64,000 nucleotides of DNA from Gammaproteobacteria bacterium (GTDB taxonomy: Bacteria; Pseudomonadota; Gammaproteobacteria; Pseudomonadales; Porticoccaceae), in assembly GCA_018069465.1 (NCBI GenBank), contig JAGPUW010000008.1, positions 186,001 through 250,000 on the forward strand, read 5' to 3'. This document shows positions 8,273 to 17,407 of this stretch, piece after piece. Every line of letters begins with the position of its first letter. Position 1 is the first letter of the stretch. Both the position numbers and the translations under genes were made by a program. The notes below the pieces were generated by a model. The model worked only from the letters and a program-made list of their open reading frames with translations, ran no database searches and was not told where the DNA came from.

Positions 8273-9070
8273 ATGGATCTCGACTTAAAAGGCCGGTCCG
8301 TTATCGTCACCGGCGCCGCCTCTAATATTGGCCGCGCCATCGCCCTCAAATTTGCCGAAGAAGGCGCCAAAGTCACTATTGCCGATCTCGACGTTGAGAG
8401 TGGCGAAAAAGTAGCCGCCCTGGCGAGAGAAGCCGGCGCCGCCGATGCCCAGGTCATCAAAACGGATATCACCGACCTGGCCAGTGTCGAAAACCTCTTC
8501 GATACCGTTGCCTCCACCTTCGGCACAGTTGAAGCACTGGTCAACAATGTCGGCTGGGACGACCTGATGTTTTTCACCCAAACCACACCCGAGCTGTGGC
8601 AGAAGCTGATCGCCATTAACTACGTCGGCCTGTTGAACTGCACCAAAGTCGCATTGGGCCACATGACGCCAAATGGCGGTGGATCGATGGTATCGATCAG
8701 CTCCGACGCCAGCCGTCAGGGCGAGCCCCGCGAAGCGGTTTACGGCGGTTTAAAAGCCGCCACCAATAGCTTTATGAAAACCATCGCCAAGGAAAACGGC
8801 CGCTACAACATTCGCTGCAACTGCGTCTGTCCCGGTGTTACCGTGCCCGAAACCACTGATGAAACCAGTGAAAACAGCATGTGGAAAGATAAGGATGCGA
8901 TGTTTACCGAAGAACAATTCGTCGCCATTGCCAAGACCCTGCCACTAAAACGTATCGGCAAGCCTCAGGATGTGGCCAATGCCGTGGTGTTTTTATCCTC
9001 GCAGCATGTGGCGGGCTATATTACCGGTCAGGTACTCAGTGCCAGCGGTGGTTACAGCATGATTGGCTAA
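8273..9070 (+). CDS. badH: SDR dehydrogenase, probable 2-hydroxycyclohexanecarboxyl-CoA dehydrogenase
   Basis: A 265-residue short-chain dehydrogenase. The NAD(P) site is VTGAASNIGRAIA (residues 12-25), NNVG lies near 91-94, and the catalytic set is S143, Y157 and K161 in YGGLK. The C-terminal half carries CVCPGVTVPET and the usual LKRIGKPQDVANAVVFL. It follows badI by 45 bases with an AAGGAT ribosome site, and the pathway needs exactly one alcohol dehydrogenase between BadK and BadI, converting the 2-hydroxy to the 2-keto CoA ester. The SDR family is certain; the substrate is inferred from context. Confidence 0.8.
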   Translation: MDLDLKGRSVIVTGAASNIGRAIALKFAEEGAKVTIADLDVESGEKVAALAREAGAADAQVIKTDITDLASVENLFDTVASTFGTVEALVNNVGWDDLMFFTQTTPELWQKLIAINYVGLLNCTKVALGHMTPNGGGSMVSISSDASRQGEPREAVYGGLKAATNSFMKTIAKENGRYNIRCNCVCPGVTVPETTDETSENSMWKDKDAMFTEEQFVAIAKTLPLKRIGKPQDVANAVVFLSSQHVAGYITGQVLSASGGYSMIG

Positions 9071-9084
9071 AAACCCATCGTGAT

Positions 9085-9121
9085 AAAAAAAAGCTCTGCC
9101 AGATTGGCGGAGCTTTTTTTT
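9085..9121. terminator. Bidirectional intrinsic terminator
   Basis: A hairpin with arms AAGCTCTGCC and GGCGGAGCTT (one G-U pair) around a 4-base loop is flanked by an A-run on the left and a T-run on the right. It sits between the 3' ends of badH and the convergent MFS gene and can serve both strands. Confidence 0.85.
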
Positions 9122-9176
9122 ACGTGCTTTTTTACGCGCTTTTTCTACCCCGCCGCGCGTACTTTAACCCCTGGGT

Positions 9177-10355
9177 TTAAACGCTAGCGAGTTGATGTTT
9201 TGATTTGCGCCAGTAAAGCAGTGCCACTATCAGCAGCGCCAATATTGGCAAACTAATCAGCAACAATGCTTGCCAGCCAAGCTTGCTCAAGATCAAGCCC
9301 GCCAGCAGCGCCCCGACAGCTTGAATCCCAAAAATCGTAAAGTCATTCAAGGCCTGAACTTTAAAGCGCTCCGTTTCACGGTAGCCCTCGGGCAATAGCG
9401 TCGTACCGCCAACAAACAAAAAATTCCAGCCAATGCCGAGCAATACAAGCGACACCCAGTAATTGACAAAGTCATAGCGAGAGAAGATCACCAGCACCAT
9501 CACCAGTAAGGCGACAATGCCGAGGCTGATTAAGCCCTGCACACCGATGCGGCGAATAATCCACGGCACGAAGAAAGACGGTAGAAACATCGCCACAATA
9601 TGACTTTGAATCACCCATTTGGTATCCACCAGGCTATGACCGTTTTCAAAATGCATGTGCAGGGGTGTTGAGGTCATCACCAGACTCATAATCGCGAAGC
9701 CAGCACACCCGGAAATCACCGCAACCAGAATCACCGGCTGGGCGAGTATTTCTAGCAGAGGCCGCCCCTTGGCATCATTTTGTTGCTGATCTCTTTCGGG
9801 CTCGTTAAAGAAAAACAGCACCAAAAAAACAAGGATCGCCACCACCATCAGCAAGCCAAAAGAACCCTGGTAGGGCGTTGTCGTTAACAGCTCACCGCGC
9901 ACCGCAAGCTCAGGCCCTAGAAAGGCCGCACCAATACCGCCAATCAAGACCCGAGATGCCGCCTGGGGAACGTCCTCCACGGCAACACTTTCCATTGCCG
10001 CAAAACGGTATTGCTGACCGGCAGCCAGACCAACACCCAGCACCACAACCGCCAGCAGATAGGTCGTAAAACTCTGTAATTGCAGGGCATACATCGCCAA
10101 CACGCAACCAAGGCTGGCAATAAGCGCACAAAAAAGAAAGACTCGCTTGCGCTGAAAGCGCCGCATAGAAAGAATGACGGGGAGTGTGGCGATGGCAGAG
10201 CCGAGCACGAAAGCAGCGACGGGCATGGTTGCCAAACCGGGGTCAGGCGCCAGTGTTTTACCGATAATACTGCCGACAAAAATCACAAAGGAGGCAATCG
10301 ACATCGTTAGCGCCTGGCAAAGCATAAACAACCAGACATTATTGGCTACTTTCAT
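9177..10355 (-). CDS. MFS transporter
   Basis: A 392-residue, very hydrophobic protein with roughly 12 predicted membrane segments in two halves separated by a polar loop around residues 180-200 (NEPERDQQQNDAKGRP). The short basic cytoplasmic loop RRFQRKRVF between segments 2 and 3 and RRIGVQG in the second half fit the major facilitator superfamily. The ATG follows AAAGG at a good distance. It converges on the cyclohexanecarboxylate operon through a shared terminator, so a role in uptake of a related acid is possible, but nothing in the sequence shows the substrate. Confidence 0.88.
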   Translation of the reverse strand: MKVANNVWLFMLCQALTMSIASFVIFVGSIIGKTLAPDPGLATMPVAAFVLGSAIATLPVILSMRRFQRKRVFLFCALIASLGCVLAMYALQLQSFTTYLLAVVVLGVGLAAGQQYRFAAMESVAVEDVPQAASRVLIGGIGAAFLGPELAVRGELLTTTPYQGSFGLLMVVAILVFLVLFFFNEPERDQQQNDAKGRPLLEILAQPVILVAVISGCAGFAIMSLVMTSTPLHMHFENGHSLVDTKWVIQSHIVAMFLPSFFVPWIIRRIGVQGLISLGIVALLVMVLVIFSRYDFVNYWVSLVLLGIGWNFLFVGGTTLLPEGYRETERFKVQALNDFTIFGIQAVGALLAGLILSKLGWQALLLISLPILALLIVALLYWRKSKHQLASV

Positions 10356-11063
10356 TATTGAGAACCTTTGTTAAGCAGGCCCTAATGTAGCATGTAAAGC
10401 CAGTTCACGCCGCAGGCGTCAATTACCCCGCTTAATAGCAGAGCTTTATTATTGTATGGCCATAAAAAAGCCGATCCTCTCGGATCAGCCTTGATGTAAA
10501 AATAGGCCTTGAAACAGGTGCTGGATTTAAAGCACAAAGGCGCGTTTTAATCAGCGGAGCCCTTAGCTCACTAGCAGCACATTTTATGCCCTGAGAATTT
10601 AGCGCTCTATTTTAGGCGCCTCGGCTGTAAAAGCCGACCCTCCCGCTTATTGATTGCTGAGAAAGATAACCGCTGTTAATACGGCTAATGAAATGACGGC
10701 CAATGCGGCAACGGCATCAACGAAACTATCACTCTTCGCAGCTTTATCTTGATCACTCATACTCGTTCAACCTCGGCAGACCCAGCCACCTAATAAATAA
10801 GAAATGTAACCAAACTCGTCACCAAGCCCGGCCTCAAACCCTACACTTTAACTTTATAGCGAGGGCAGACATTAAAACGCGCTGCATTCTACCAGCCAGA
10901 GGGCTGACTGTCCCGACTCTTGTGGAGGGTCTTATGCCCTTTTTGGACGGGAATATGAAGAAAGGGTTTTTCACCTGATGGCTCTGGAAGGCTATGATTG
11001 CCGTCGCTGGGAATGCCCGAATTACTCGGCATTTCTGATAGTTAGGGAAGGAAGCAAGATTTT
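10356..11063. other. Intergenic region upstream of cysI (contains one small gene)
   Basis: This 708-base region holds the 37-residue membrane protein gene at 10647-10760 and otherwise no convincing gene. A hairpin with arms TCGGCT/AGCCGA at about 10621-10638 lies just beyond that small gene's stop. A second imperfect hairpin (AATGCC.GA/TCGGCATT) at 11012-11034 lies in the presumed cysI leader. A 91-codon frame at 10703-10978 overlaps the small gene on the other strand and looks non-coding. Confidence 0.4.
10647..10760 (-). CDS. Small single-span membrane protein (37 aa)
   Basis: Reading the minus strand from ATG 10760 gives a 37-residue protein that begins MSDQDKAAKSDSFVD and continues into one uninterrupted hydrophobic stretch (residues about 16-34, AVAALAVISLAVLTAVIF) before a short SNQ tail. 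A GAGG ribosome site lies 10 bases upstream, and a 6-bp hairpin follows the stop. A polar acidic/basic N-terminus plus a single helix is the layout of many small inner-membrane accessory proteins. I do not recognise the family; its neighbours are an MFS transporter and the siroheme reductase. Coding status rests on the ribosome site and composition. Confidence 0.6.
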   Translation of the reverse strand: MSDQDKAAKSDSFVDAVAALAVISLAVLTAVIFLSNQ

Positions 11064-12728
11064 ATGTACATTTACGACCAGCACGACAAAACTCTGATCG
11101 GCGAACGTGTCGCTCAATATCGTCGCCAGACCGACGATTACCTGGCGGGTAAAATACCCGATGGGGTATTCCTGCCTCTGCGCTTGCAAAATGGTTTGTA
11201 TGTACAGCGCCTCGCGCCCATGCTGCGCATCAACATTCCCTACGGCATGGTTTCCGCGACCCAGTTGCGCGCCCTGGCCCACATCACGCGCCAGTACGAC
11301 AAGGGCTACGCCCACTTTACCACCCGCCAAAACATCCAGCTCAACTGGCCTCAGCTGGAGGAGGTGCCGGATATTCTCGCCGAATTAGCGGCAGTGGAGA
11401 TGCAGGGCATACAGAGCAGTGGCAGCTGTATTCGCAACGTCACCTCCGATGAATTCGCCGGTATTAACCCCGATGAAATTGAGGACCCGCGCCCCTGGTG
11501 TGAGATTATCCGCCAGTGGTCAACGCTTCATCCTGAATTCGCCTTTTTACCGCGCAAATTCAAGATTGCGGTCAGCGGCGCTAAAAGTGACCGGGCCGCG
11601 ATTCAGGTTCACGACATTGGCTTACAAGTGCTTAGAAACGCCGCTGATGAAGTCGGCTTTAAGGTACTCGTTGGTGGTGGCCTCGGTCGCAGCCCCGCCA
11701 TCGGTGAAGTCATTAAAGACTTCTTGCCCGCCAAACATTTGCTGACTTATCTCGAAGCCATTTTGCGCGTTTACAACCGTTATGGCCGCCGCGATAATAA
11801 GTACAAAGCGCGCATTAAAATCCTGGTCAAAGCCTGGACCGCTGAGGTCTTCGCCGACAAAGTCGAGCAAGAATGGCTACAGCAAATCGACAGCCCCTCG
11901 ACACTGACCGATGCGGTAATTGCCCACGCCAAAGACTTTTTCACCAGCCCAGCCTATGAAAGCGTCGATGTCGCCAGCTGTGAAACGACACTGCAAAAGC
12001 TGGCTGGGGAGCAAATTGCCTTCGCCAAATGGCGCGACAGGAATGTGATTAGCCATAAAGTGGCCGGCTACTGCGCCGTGCATTTGTCACTCAAGCCCAC
12101 CGGCGTCGCCCCGGGTGATGTCACCGATAGTCAGCTTGAGGCAATTGCCGATTTGGCCGATCGCTACTCTTTCAGCGAAGTCAGAGTGACTCACCACCAA
12201 AACCTGGTGCTGGGCGATGTCAAGTTGAGCGACCTGCCCGAACTTTGGCAAGCGGCGAAAAAACTGGGCTTTGCAACGCCAAGTATTGGCACTTTGGTCG
12301 ATATGATTTGCTGCCCCGGTGGCGATTTCTGCTCACTGGCCAATGCCAAATCCATCCCCGTTGCCGAGGCTATTCAGCGGCGTTTTGACGATCTGGATTA
12401 TCTCTACGACCTGGGTGATATCAAACTCAATATCTCTGGTTGCATGAATGCCTGCGGTCATCACCACGTCGGCAATATCGGCATCCTCGGGGTCGACAAG
12501 AAGGGCGAAGAGTTTTATCAGATTCAGCTCGGCGGCAGTGCCCTCAACGATGCCTCGCTGGGTAAAGTCCTCGGCCCCTCCTTTTATGCCCACGAAGTAC
12601 CCGATGTACTGGAAAGAATTCTCCAGATCTACGTCGATAGGCGCATAGAAGGGGAAACATTCCTCGACACTCACCGCCGTATCGGCATCGCCCCTTTCAA
12701 GGAGTTTATCTATGCCAAAGCTGCTTAA
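11064..12728 (+). CDS. cysI: Nitrite/sulfite reductase hemoprotein (siroheme, 4Fe-4S)
   Basis: A 554-residue ferredoxin-type siroheme reductase with two repeated reductase halves. The first half contains GMVSATQLRALAHI and the siroheme-side HFTTRQNIQLNW (residues about 84-95). The metal-centre cysteines are C417 and C423 in CCPGGDFC plus C460 and C464 in SGCMNACGHH. It performs the six-electron reduction of sulfite to sulfide (or of nitrite to ammonia) in the cytoplasm. The partner DUF934 gene overlaps its 3' end, the arrangement seen for assimilatory sulfite reductase in pseudomonads, which favours sulfite. GGAAGGAAG precedes the ATG. Confidence 0.9.
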   Translation: MYIYDQHDKTLIGERVAQYRRQTDDYLAGKIPDGVFLPLRLQNGLYVQRLAPMLRINIPYGMVSATQLRALAHITRQYDKGYAHFTTRQNIQLNWPQLEEVPDILAELAAVEMQGIQSSGSCIRNVTSDEFAGINPDEIEDPRPWCEIIRQWSTLHPEFAFLPRKFKIAVSGAKSDRAAIQVHDIGLQVLRNAADEVGFKVLVGGGLGRSPAIGEVIKDFLPAKHLLTYLEAILRVYNRYGRRDNKYKARIKILVKAWTAEVFADKVEQEWLQQIDSPSTLTDAVIAHAKDFFTSPAYESVDVASCETTLQKLAGEQIAFAKWRDRNVISHKVAGYCAVHLSLKPTGVAPGDVTDSQLEAIADLADRYSFSEVRVTHHQNLVLGDVKLSDLPELWQAAKKLGFATPSIGTLVDMICCPGGDFCSLANAKSIPVAEAIQRRFDDLDYLYDLGDIKLNISGCMNACGHHHVGNIGILGVDKKGEEFYQIQLGGSALNDASLGKVLGPSFYAHEVPDVLERILQIYVDRRIEGETFLDTHRRIGIAPFKEFIYAKAA

Positions 12729-13221
12729 AGACAAAGCCATTGTAGACAATGACTGGCAGGTACTGCCCAAGGACTTCAGCGGTTCGCTGCCCGATGCGCC
12801 CTGCTTTGTGCCCCTCGACTACTGGCTGGCCAATAAAGATCAGCTGCAAAAGCCAGATTCTATTGGCGTTTGGCTCGATGCAGAACAGGAGCCGGAACAA
12901 CTCGCCGGCGATATTGCCGGGCTCCAGCATCTGGCAGTGAACTTCCCGAGCTTTATGGATGGACGGGGGTTTTCCATCGCTCGCCTCATCCGTGAGCGCT
13001 ACCAGTTTTCAGGTGAGCTGCGCGCCATTGGGCAGATTGTGCCCGATCAACTATTTTATCTGTCACGCTGTGGTTTTGATGCTTTTTGCCTTGACGCCCT
13101 GGCGCTTGACGACGAGGCCGACGACAAGCACAAGCTTGAAGACTATCTGGCAACCTTTAGTGTCACCTACCAGGCCTGTGTCAACGAGCAACAACCACTA
13201 TTTCGTCGCCGACACGGATAA
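12712..13221 (+). CDS. DUF934 protein, sulfite reductase accessory
   Basis: A 169-residue DUF934 family protein that starts inside the cysI 3' end (17-base overlap) behind an AAGGAG ribosome site. The conserved family region is visible as LAVNFPSFMDGRGFSIARLIR (residues about 79-98 within it), followed by LRAIGQIVPDQLFYLSRCGFDAF split across the middle. The family occurs almost only next to CysI-type reductases and is thought to support sulfate assimilation, but no catalytic role is established. The tight overlap indicates translational coupling to cysI. Confidence 0.88.
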   Translation: MPKLLKDKAIVDNDWQVLPKDFSGSLPDAPCFVPLDYWLANKDQLQKPDSIGVWLDAEQEPEQLAGDIAGLQHLAVNFPSFMDGRGFSIARLIRERYQFSGELRAIGQIVPDQLFYLSRCGFDAFCLDALALDDEADDKHKLEDYLATFSVTYQACVNEQQPLFRRRHG

Positions 13222-13291
13222 AGCCTCTGCGCATTAGCTCTTCCCTACCCCGTCTCCGATAGGCAAAATAGAGCGTTAGAGGGAGTAGTTC

Positions 13292-14458
13292 ATGGGTAGT
13301 GATGTTTTTCATTCGTTTGTATTGATTTTCAGCGGTGCCGCACTGGTGGCATCGCTCGCACTGTTTGCCCGTCAGCCACTCTTAGTTGCCTATATTGTAC
13401 TGGGGGCTATTCTTGGCCCCTACGGCACGGGCATGATTCCCGATGTTCACCTAATTTCTGAAATCTCCCACATCGGCATTATTTTTCTGCTATTTCTACT
13501 GGGTCTGGATATGCAGCCCCAGTCCCTGTTCAGCGTGCTGAAAAAAGTCACCCACGTAACCGTAATTAGCTCCGTGGTTTTTGCCGCCAGCGGCTACGGC
13601 ATCGCCTATCTCTTTGGCTTTACCCACCTGGAAAACCTGATCATCGGTGCTGCCATGATGTTTTCCAGCACCATCATTGGTATTAAGCTGTTGCCAACCA
13701 CCATTCTCCACCATCGCCATATCGGCGAGATGATGGTCGGCATGCTGCTAATGCAGGACTTTATTGCGATTTTTGTACTGCTGATTTTACTCAGTGGCGA
13801 AAACGGGCAGATTGATATTGGCCAGGTCGGCATTACCCTGCTGGCCCTCCCCCTCTTGGTGCTAGCCTGCATCGCCACCGTGCGCTATATATTATTACCC
13901 TTGTTGGCACGCTTTGACCGCATTGGCGAATATGTTTTTCTACTCGCCATTGGCTGGTGCCTGGGGGTCTCTGCCGCAGCAGAGTTTCTGGGATTATCGG
14001 CAGAAATTGGCGCCTTCCTTGCCGGTATCACCATTGCCACTAGCCCCATCGCCCAATATATTGCCCTGAGTTTAAAACCCCTCAGAGATTTCTTTTTAGT
14101 GATGTTTTTCTTTTCGCTCGGCGCCCAGTTCAACCTTGGCCTGTTGCCTGACGTTATTATCCCAGCGCTGGTTTTAGGTGGCGGAATGTTAATCATCAAG
14201 CCATTAATTTTTCGTTTTTTATTGCGCCGTCAAAGTGAGAAAAATCGCTTTGCATGGGATATCGGTTGCCGACTGGGACAAATCAGCGAGTTCTCTCTGC
14301 TGATTGCATACGTTGCCTTTAATGCTTCGTTAATAGGGGTAATCGCATCTCACCTGATTCAGGCGGCCGCGATTTTAACCTTTCTGTTGTCGAGCTATAT
14401 TGTGATTCTCAACTTCCCCAATCCCATTGCGATCAAAGACTCCCTGCGCCGGGATTAA
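13292..14458 (+). CDS. CPA2-family cation:proton antiporter
   Basis: A 388-residue membrane protein with about 12-13 segments and the KefB/Na-H exchanger fold. Diagnostic stretches are QPLLVAYIVLGAILGPYG, GIIFLLFLLGLDM, MMFSSTIIGIKLLP, MLLMQDFIAI and LSAEIGAFLAGITIA. It would exchange K+ or Na+ for H+ across the inner membrane. Unlike Kef proteins it ends soon after the last helix and has no RCK/TrkA-N nucleotide-binding domain, so any ligand gating must differ. GAGGGAG precedes the ATG. The ion is not determinable here. Confidence 0.9.
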   Translation: MGSDVFHSFVLIFSGAALVASLALFARQPLLVAYIVLGAILGPYGTGMIPDVHLISEISHIGIIFLLFLLGLDMQPQSLFSVLKKVTHVTVISSVVFAASGYGIAYLFGFTHLENLIIGAAMMFSSTIIGIKLLPTTILHHRHIGEMMVGMLLMQDFIAIFVLLILLSGENGQIDIGQVGITLLALPLLVLACIATVRYILLPLLARFDRIGEYVFLLAIGWCLGVSAAAEFLGLSAEIGAFLAGITIATSPIAQYIALSLKPLRDFFLVMFFFSLGAQFNLGLLPDVIIPALVLGGGMLIIKPLIFRFLLRRQSEKNRFAWDIGCRLGQISEFSLLIAYVAFNASLIGVIASHLIQAAAILTFLLSSYIVILNFPNPIAIKDSLRRD

Positions 14459-14495
14459 ACTTGGGGCGAAATGGCTGTTACAAATAAAGCCTGAA

Positions 14496-15551
14496 TCAAG
14501 CTAGGGGCGCAGGGCCCGTCAAGCGCTGCAACCAGCGCATAAGAAAGCGATCGCCACTACTTTCAAGGGCAAAGCCGAACTTTTCCGGCAAGCTCTTTTT
14601 GTGGGCGTAGGTGACGGTGTAAATATCCGCACTGTCGAGCTGGCCGGTTAAATATTCATCACTGGTTTTGGTATCATCAACCAGGCCTTTTTTGACAGCG
14701 GGAGCGCCGTACCAGACTTCGCCTGTCGCTATCGCCTCAATATCGAGGCCGGTGCGATGCTCGCCAACAAAAGCTTTGAAAAGTTCATGGGTGTCTTCTA
14801 ACTCCTCACGAAATTTCTCTCGTCCCTCATCGGTATTTTCACCGAGCATGGTTAAGGTGCGTTTGTATTTCCCCGCCGTCATCAGCTCAATATCAACATC
14901 GTGTTTTTTCAACAGGCGATGGACATTGGGGACCTGAGCAACCACACCAATGGAGCCGATCACCGCGAAGGGCGCGGCGAGAATTTGGTCGGCCACACAG
15001 GCCATCATATAGCCGCCGCTGGCCGCGACTTTATCAATACAAATGGTAAGCGGAACACCTTTCTTTTTAATGCGGTCAAGCTGACTGGCCGCAAGGCCGT
15101 AGCCCGGCACCATGCCGCCGCCACTTTCGAGACGCACCACCACCTCATCCTTACTGCTCGCCTGAGCCAGCACCGTGGTTATCTCTTCACGGAAACTATC
15201 AACCGCGGAGGCTCGCAGGTCGCCGTGAAAATCCAGTACAAAAACACGTTTTTTGACAAGCGGCGCAGCAGCGCTTTTCAGCGCTTTTTTCTCAGCTTTT
15301 TGCTCTGCTTTATGTGATTTCTTCTCTGCTTTTAATGCCGCTTTGCGCGTATCGGCGGGCACCACAACATCGGCCAGAACATCCGTCATTGTGCTAATCG
15401 TTTCATTGAAAGAAACGACTTCGATATGCCCCTTTTCGTGTTTCTTACCCTTCTGTCCGAGACTCGCCAGAATACCTGCAACAATCGCCACAGCAATAAC
15501 GACGGTTGCGGCTTTGGCCAGAAATAGCCCATATTCACTTAAAAATTCCAA
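14496..15551 (-). CDS. sohB: Inner-membrane protease SohB (S49 family)
   Basis: A 351-residue S49-family serine protease. One N-terminal membrane segment (about 8-32) is followed by a Lys/Ala-rich linker (66-100) and the ClpP-like protease fold. The Ser/Lys dyad is S178 in DKVAASGGYMM and K230 in TAGKYKRTL, and GSIGVVAQVPN lies between. The start codon is TTG (15549-15551) with AGAGG just upstream; no ATG exists before residue 55, so the rare start appears real. It acts in the inner membrane on the periplasmic side, and the substrates are poorly defined. Confidence 0.93.
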   Translation of the reverse strand: MEFLSEYGLFLAKAATVVIAVAIVAGILASLGQKGKKHEKGHIEVVSFNETISTMTDVLADVVVPADTRKAALKAEKKSHKAEQKAEKKALKSAAAPLVKKRVFVLDFHGDLRASAVDSFREEITTVLAQASSKDEVVVRLESGGGMVPGYGLAASQLDRIKKKGVPLTICIDKVAASGGYMMACVADQILAAPFAVIGSIGVVAQVPNVHRLLKKHDVDIELMTAGKYKRTLTMLGENTDEGREKFREELEDTHELFKAFVGEHRTGLDIEAIATGEVWYGAPAVKKGLVDDTKTSDEYLTGQLDSADIYTVTYAHKKSLPEKFGFALESSGDRFLMRWLQRLTGPAPLA

Positions 15552-15724
15552 AGAAACACCTCTATCGACAACTTGTCTATTCTCAACAAGTGTTTTGATA
15601 TATTGAAAACTATTATTGAAGTAATAGACGTGATTCTAACTGATATCGTCAGCTATCACTGCCAGGGAAGAAGAAAAACTTAATCGCTAAGAGACTTGAT
15701 GAAATACAGACAATGGGCCTTTAA

Positions 15725-17407
15725 CTAAGCGCCCAGAGTCGACAAACATTCATTGGCGACATCCAGCGAACTTTCATCCACGCTATCGCCTACCATACAG
15801 CCATCGAGGAAGTACTCCAGACAGACAATGGTATCGGCAAAGGCTTCGATGGCCTTGCCATCTTCGCCATCGCTATCCTTAAAGAGCACCTCTTTGGCGA
15901 GACTCAAACAGCGTTGTGCGAGGCTGGCCAAACGCGTCATATTGAGCATACTGGCGCTACCTTCAATTTCTGAAAAGGCCAGCTCCAGCTCGGGAGTGAC
16001 TTCTGCAGAAGCGTAACCAGAGGCCACGTTGTCGACCAGTTGCTTGATATCACTCAACCTTGAAGTCGTTTCGCTAACCACGGCAAGCTGTGCTGTCTTC
16101 AATAAGCTTTTTTGTAAGATGACCATCAACGGTTGATCTTCCCAGGCCTTAATTTGTTCCGCCTGAGGCCTTTTACCATAGAAGTCAGCCATCGCACACT
16201 CTACATGCAGTATGGCATCGGTGAATTCCGAGAGCATTTCGATGGGCAGACCCTTTTCATCACAGCTTTTGAGACGCGAGCAAAACTGCCTGTAGTGTCG
16301 AGCCATGCCTTTAAACCCGGCCTGTTCACACTCGTCAGCCAGAGCTTCGAAGCCCACATTCAACTCGTTGAGTATTTCGCCATTGCACAAAGAGGCCGCC
16401 TCATCGGCGTTGTCGAGCAGAGTTCGCAAACTCGACACCGATAGTGCCATCGATTCGAAAATACTCTTGTCAGCATCACGCTCGCCATTGATGGCGTTGC
16501 GCACTGACGAAATTGCCGAATCGCTAAATAATAATTCAGGCACGCCAATTTGCTGCGCCCGCTCGTCACTACTCATGTCCGTCATCGCCAACAGACTAAC
16601 GAAGGCTCGCCACAAGCCTTCTGGGTAGGGGTTTCGCGCCCCCTCCTCTGGTGTCGCCACTAACAGGCGCAGCTGTTTTTCCACCGCGGCAAGTAGGCGG
16701 ATTCGCTCCGGCTGCAGGCTTAATTTCTGTTCGGCAAAACCCTTGATGGTGGCGGCAAAAACCCACCAGTAATCACTTTCTCGCTCAGAAATGGCGACTT
16801 TCTGTAAGCGCCCTGCAACACGAAATAACTTAATCAGTGCCTTTTGACGATTGTTATTGCGGATAATGTCCAGCAGGCCCAGTTGATAAAGATGGTGCAG
16901 ACGCTTTAAACCTTCAGTTTGCGGGCCTATCACCTCTTCATCCTGAGCCAAACTAGCAAATGATGGCCACGCGATACCCTTGAGTAAGTGGTATTCGTAG
17001 AGCGGTGGCGCCCCTCTAAAGCGGCGCAGTGCCGTCATTTCGGGTAGTAAAATACAGGGGTTTTCACTTTTCTGCTCAACGATGGTCTCGATTAAACCCT
17101 CCGCTAGCTGCAAAGACTGGTCGAGTAATGGCTGTAGATCGTCGATGGCCTTATCGCCACTAATCACCGTATCGACCGCCGTAGCCATTTCGCTAAAGAG
17201 TCGCTTCATGCCGACGAGCTGGCTTATTTGAGCAGCACCACGCAGCTCAATTAACTGCACATTGAGGTCTTCTAAATGAGCGACGGTGAGAAGCTGTACC
17301 AAACCGTGGGCCGATTGAAGAACCGACTTATATTCGTTGCCGATGAACTCGAGTACCTGGGGATGTATATTTTGCATGTGTGGCTCGCTTGTCTCTACAA
17401 ATTCCAT
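15725..17407 (-). CDS. Large helical protein with degenerate HPt-like repeats
   Basis: A 560-residue, mainly alpha-helical protein of the type found in the N-terminal part of ChpA/PilL-like chemotaxis kinases, but with no kinase core, CheW or receiver domain. HPt-like helices appear near residues 52-80 (ELRGAAQISQLVGMKRLFSE) and near 478-505 (EIEGSASMLNMTRLASLAQR). In both, the phosphoacceptor His expected before LKG is missing (Ile and Ser occupy that position by eye). It is a single gene with an AAGG ribosome site, upstream of dnaQ but separated by 267 bases. It may be a scaffold or phosphotransfer-dead regulator. The function is unknown. Confidence 0.65.
   Translation of the reverse strand: MEFVETSEPHMQNIHPQVLEFIGNEYKSVLQSAHGLVQLLTVAHLEDLNVQLIELRGAAQISQLVGMKRLFSEMATAVDTVISGDKAIDDLQPLLDQSLQLAEGLIETIVEQKSENPCILLPEMTALRRFRGAPPLYEYHLLKGIAWPSFASLAQDEEVIGPQTEGLKRLHHLYQLGLLDIIRNNNRQKALIKLFRVAGRLQKVAISERESDYWWVFAATIKGFAEQKLSLQPERIRLLAAVEKQLRLLVATPEEGARNPYPEGLWRAFVSLLAMTDMSSDERAQQIGVPELLFSDSAISSVRNAINGERDADKSIFESMALSVSSLRTLLDNADEAASLCNGEILNELNVGFEALADECEQAGFKGMARHYRQFCSRLKSCDEKGLPIEMLSEFTDAILHVECAMADFYGKRPQAEQIKAWEDQPLMVILQKSLLKTAQLAVVSETTSRLSDIKQLVDNVASGYASAEVTPELELAFSEIEGSASMLNMTRLASLAQRCLSLAKEVLFKDSDGEDGKAIEAFADTIVCLEYFLDGCMVGDSVDESSLDVANECLSTLGA

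Noticed and set aside
10703-10978. A 91-codon plus-strand frame upstream of cysI
   Set aside because: It has low-quality composition and no ribosome site, and it overlaps the better-supported small membrane protein on the other strand.
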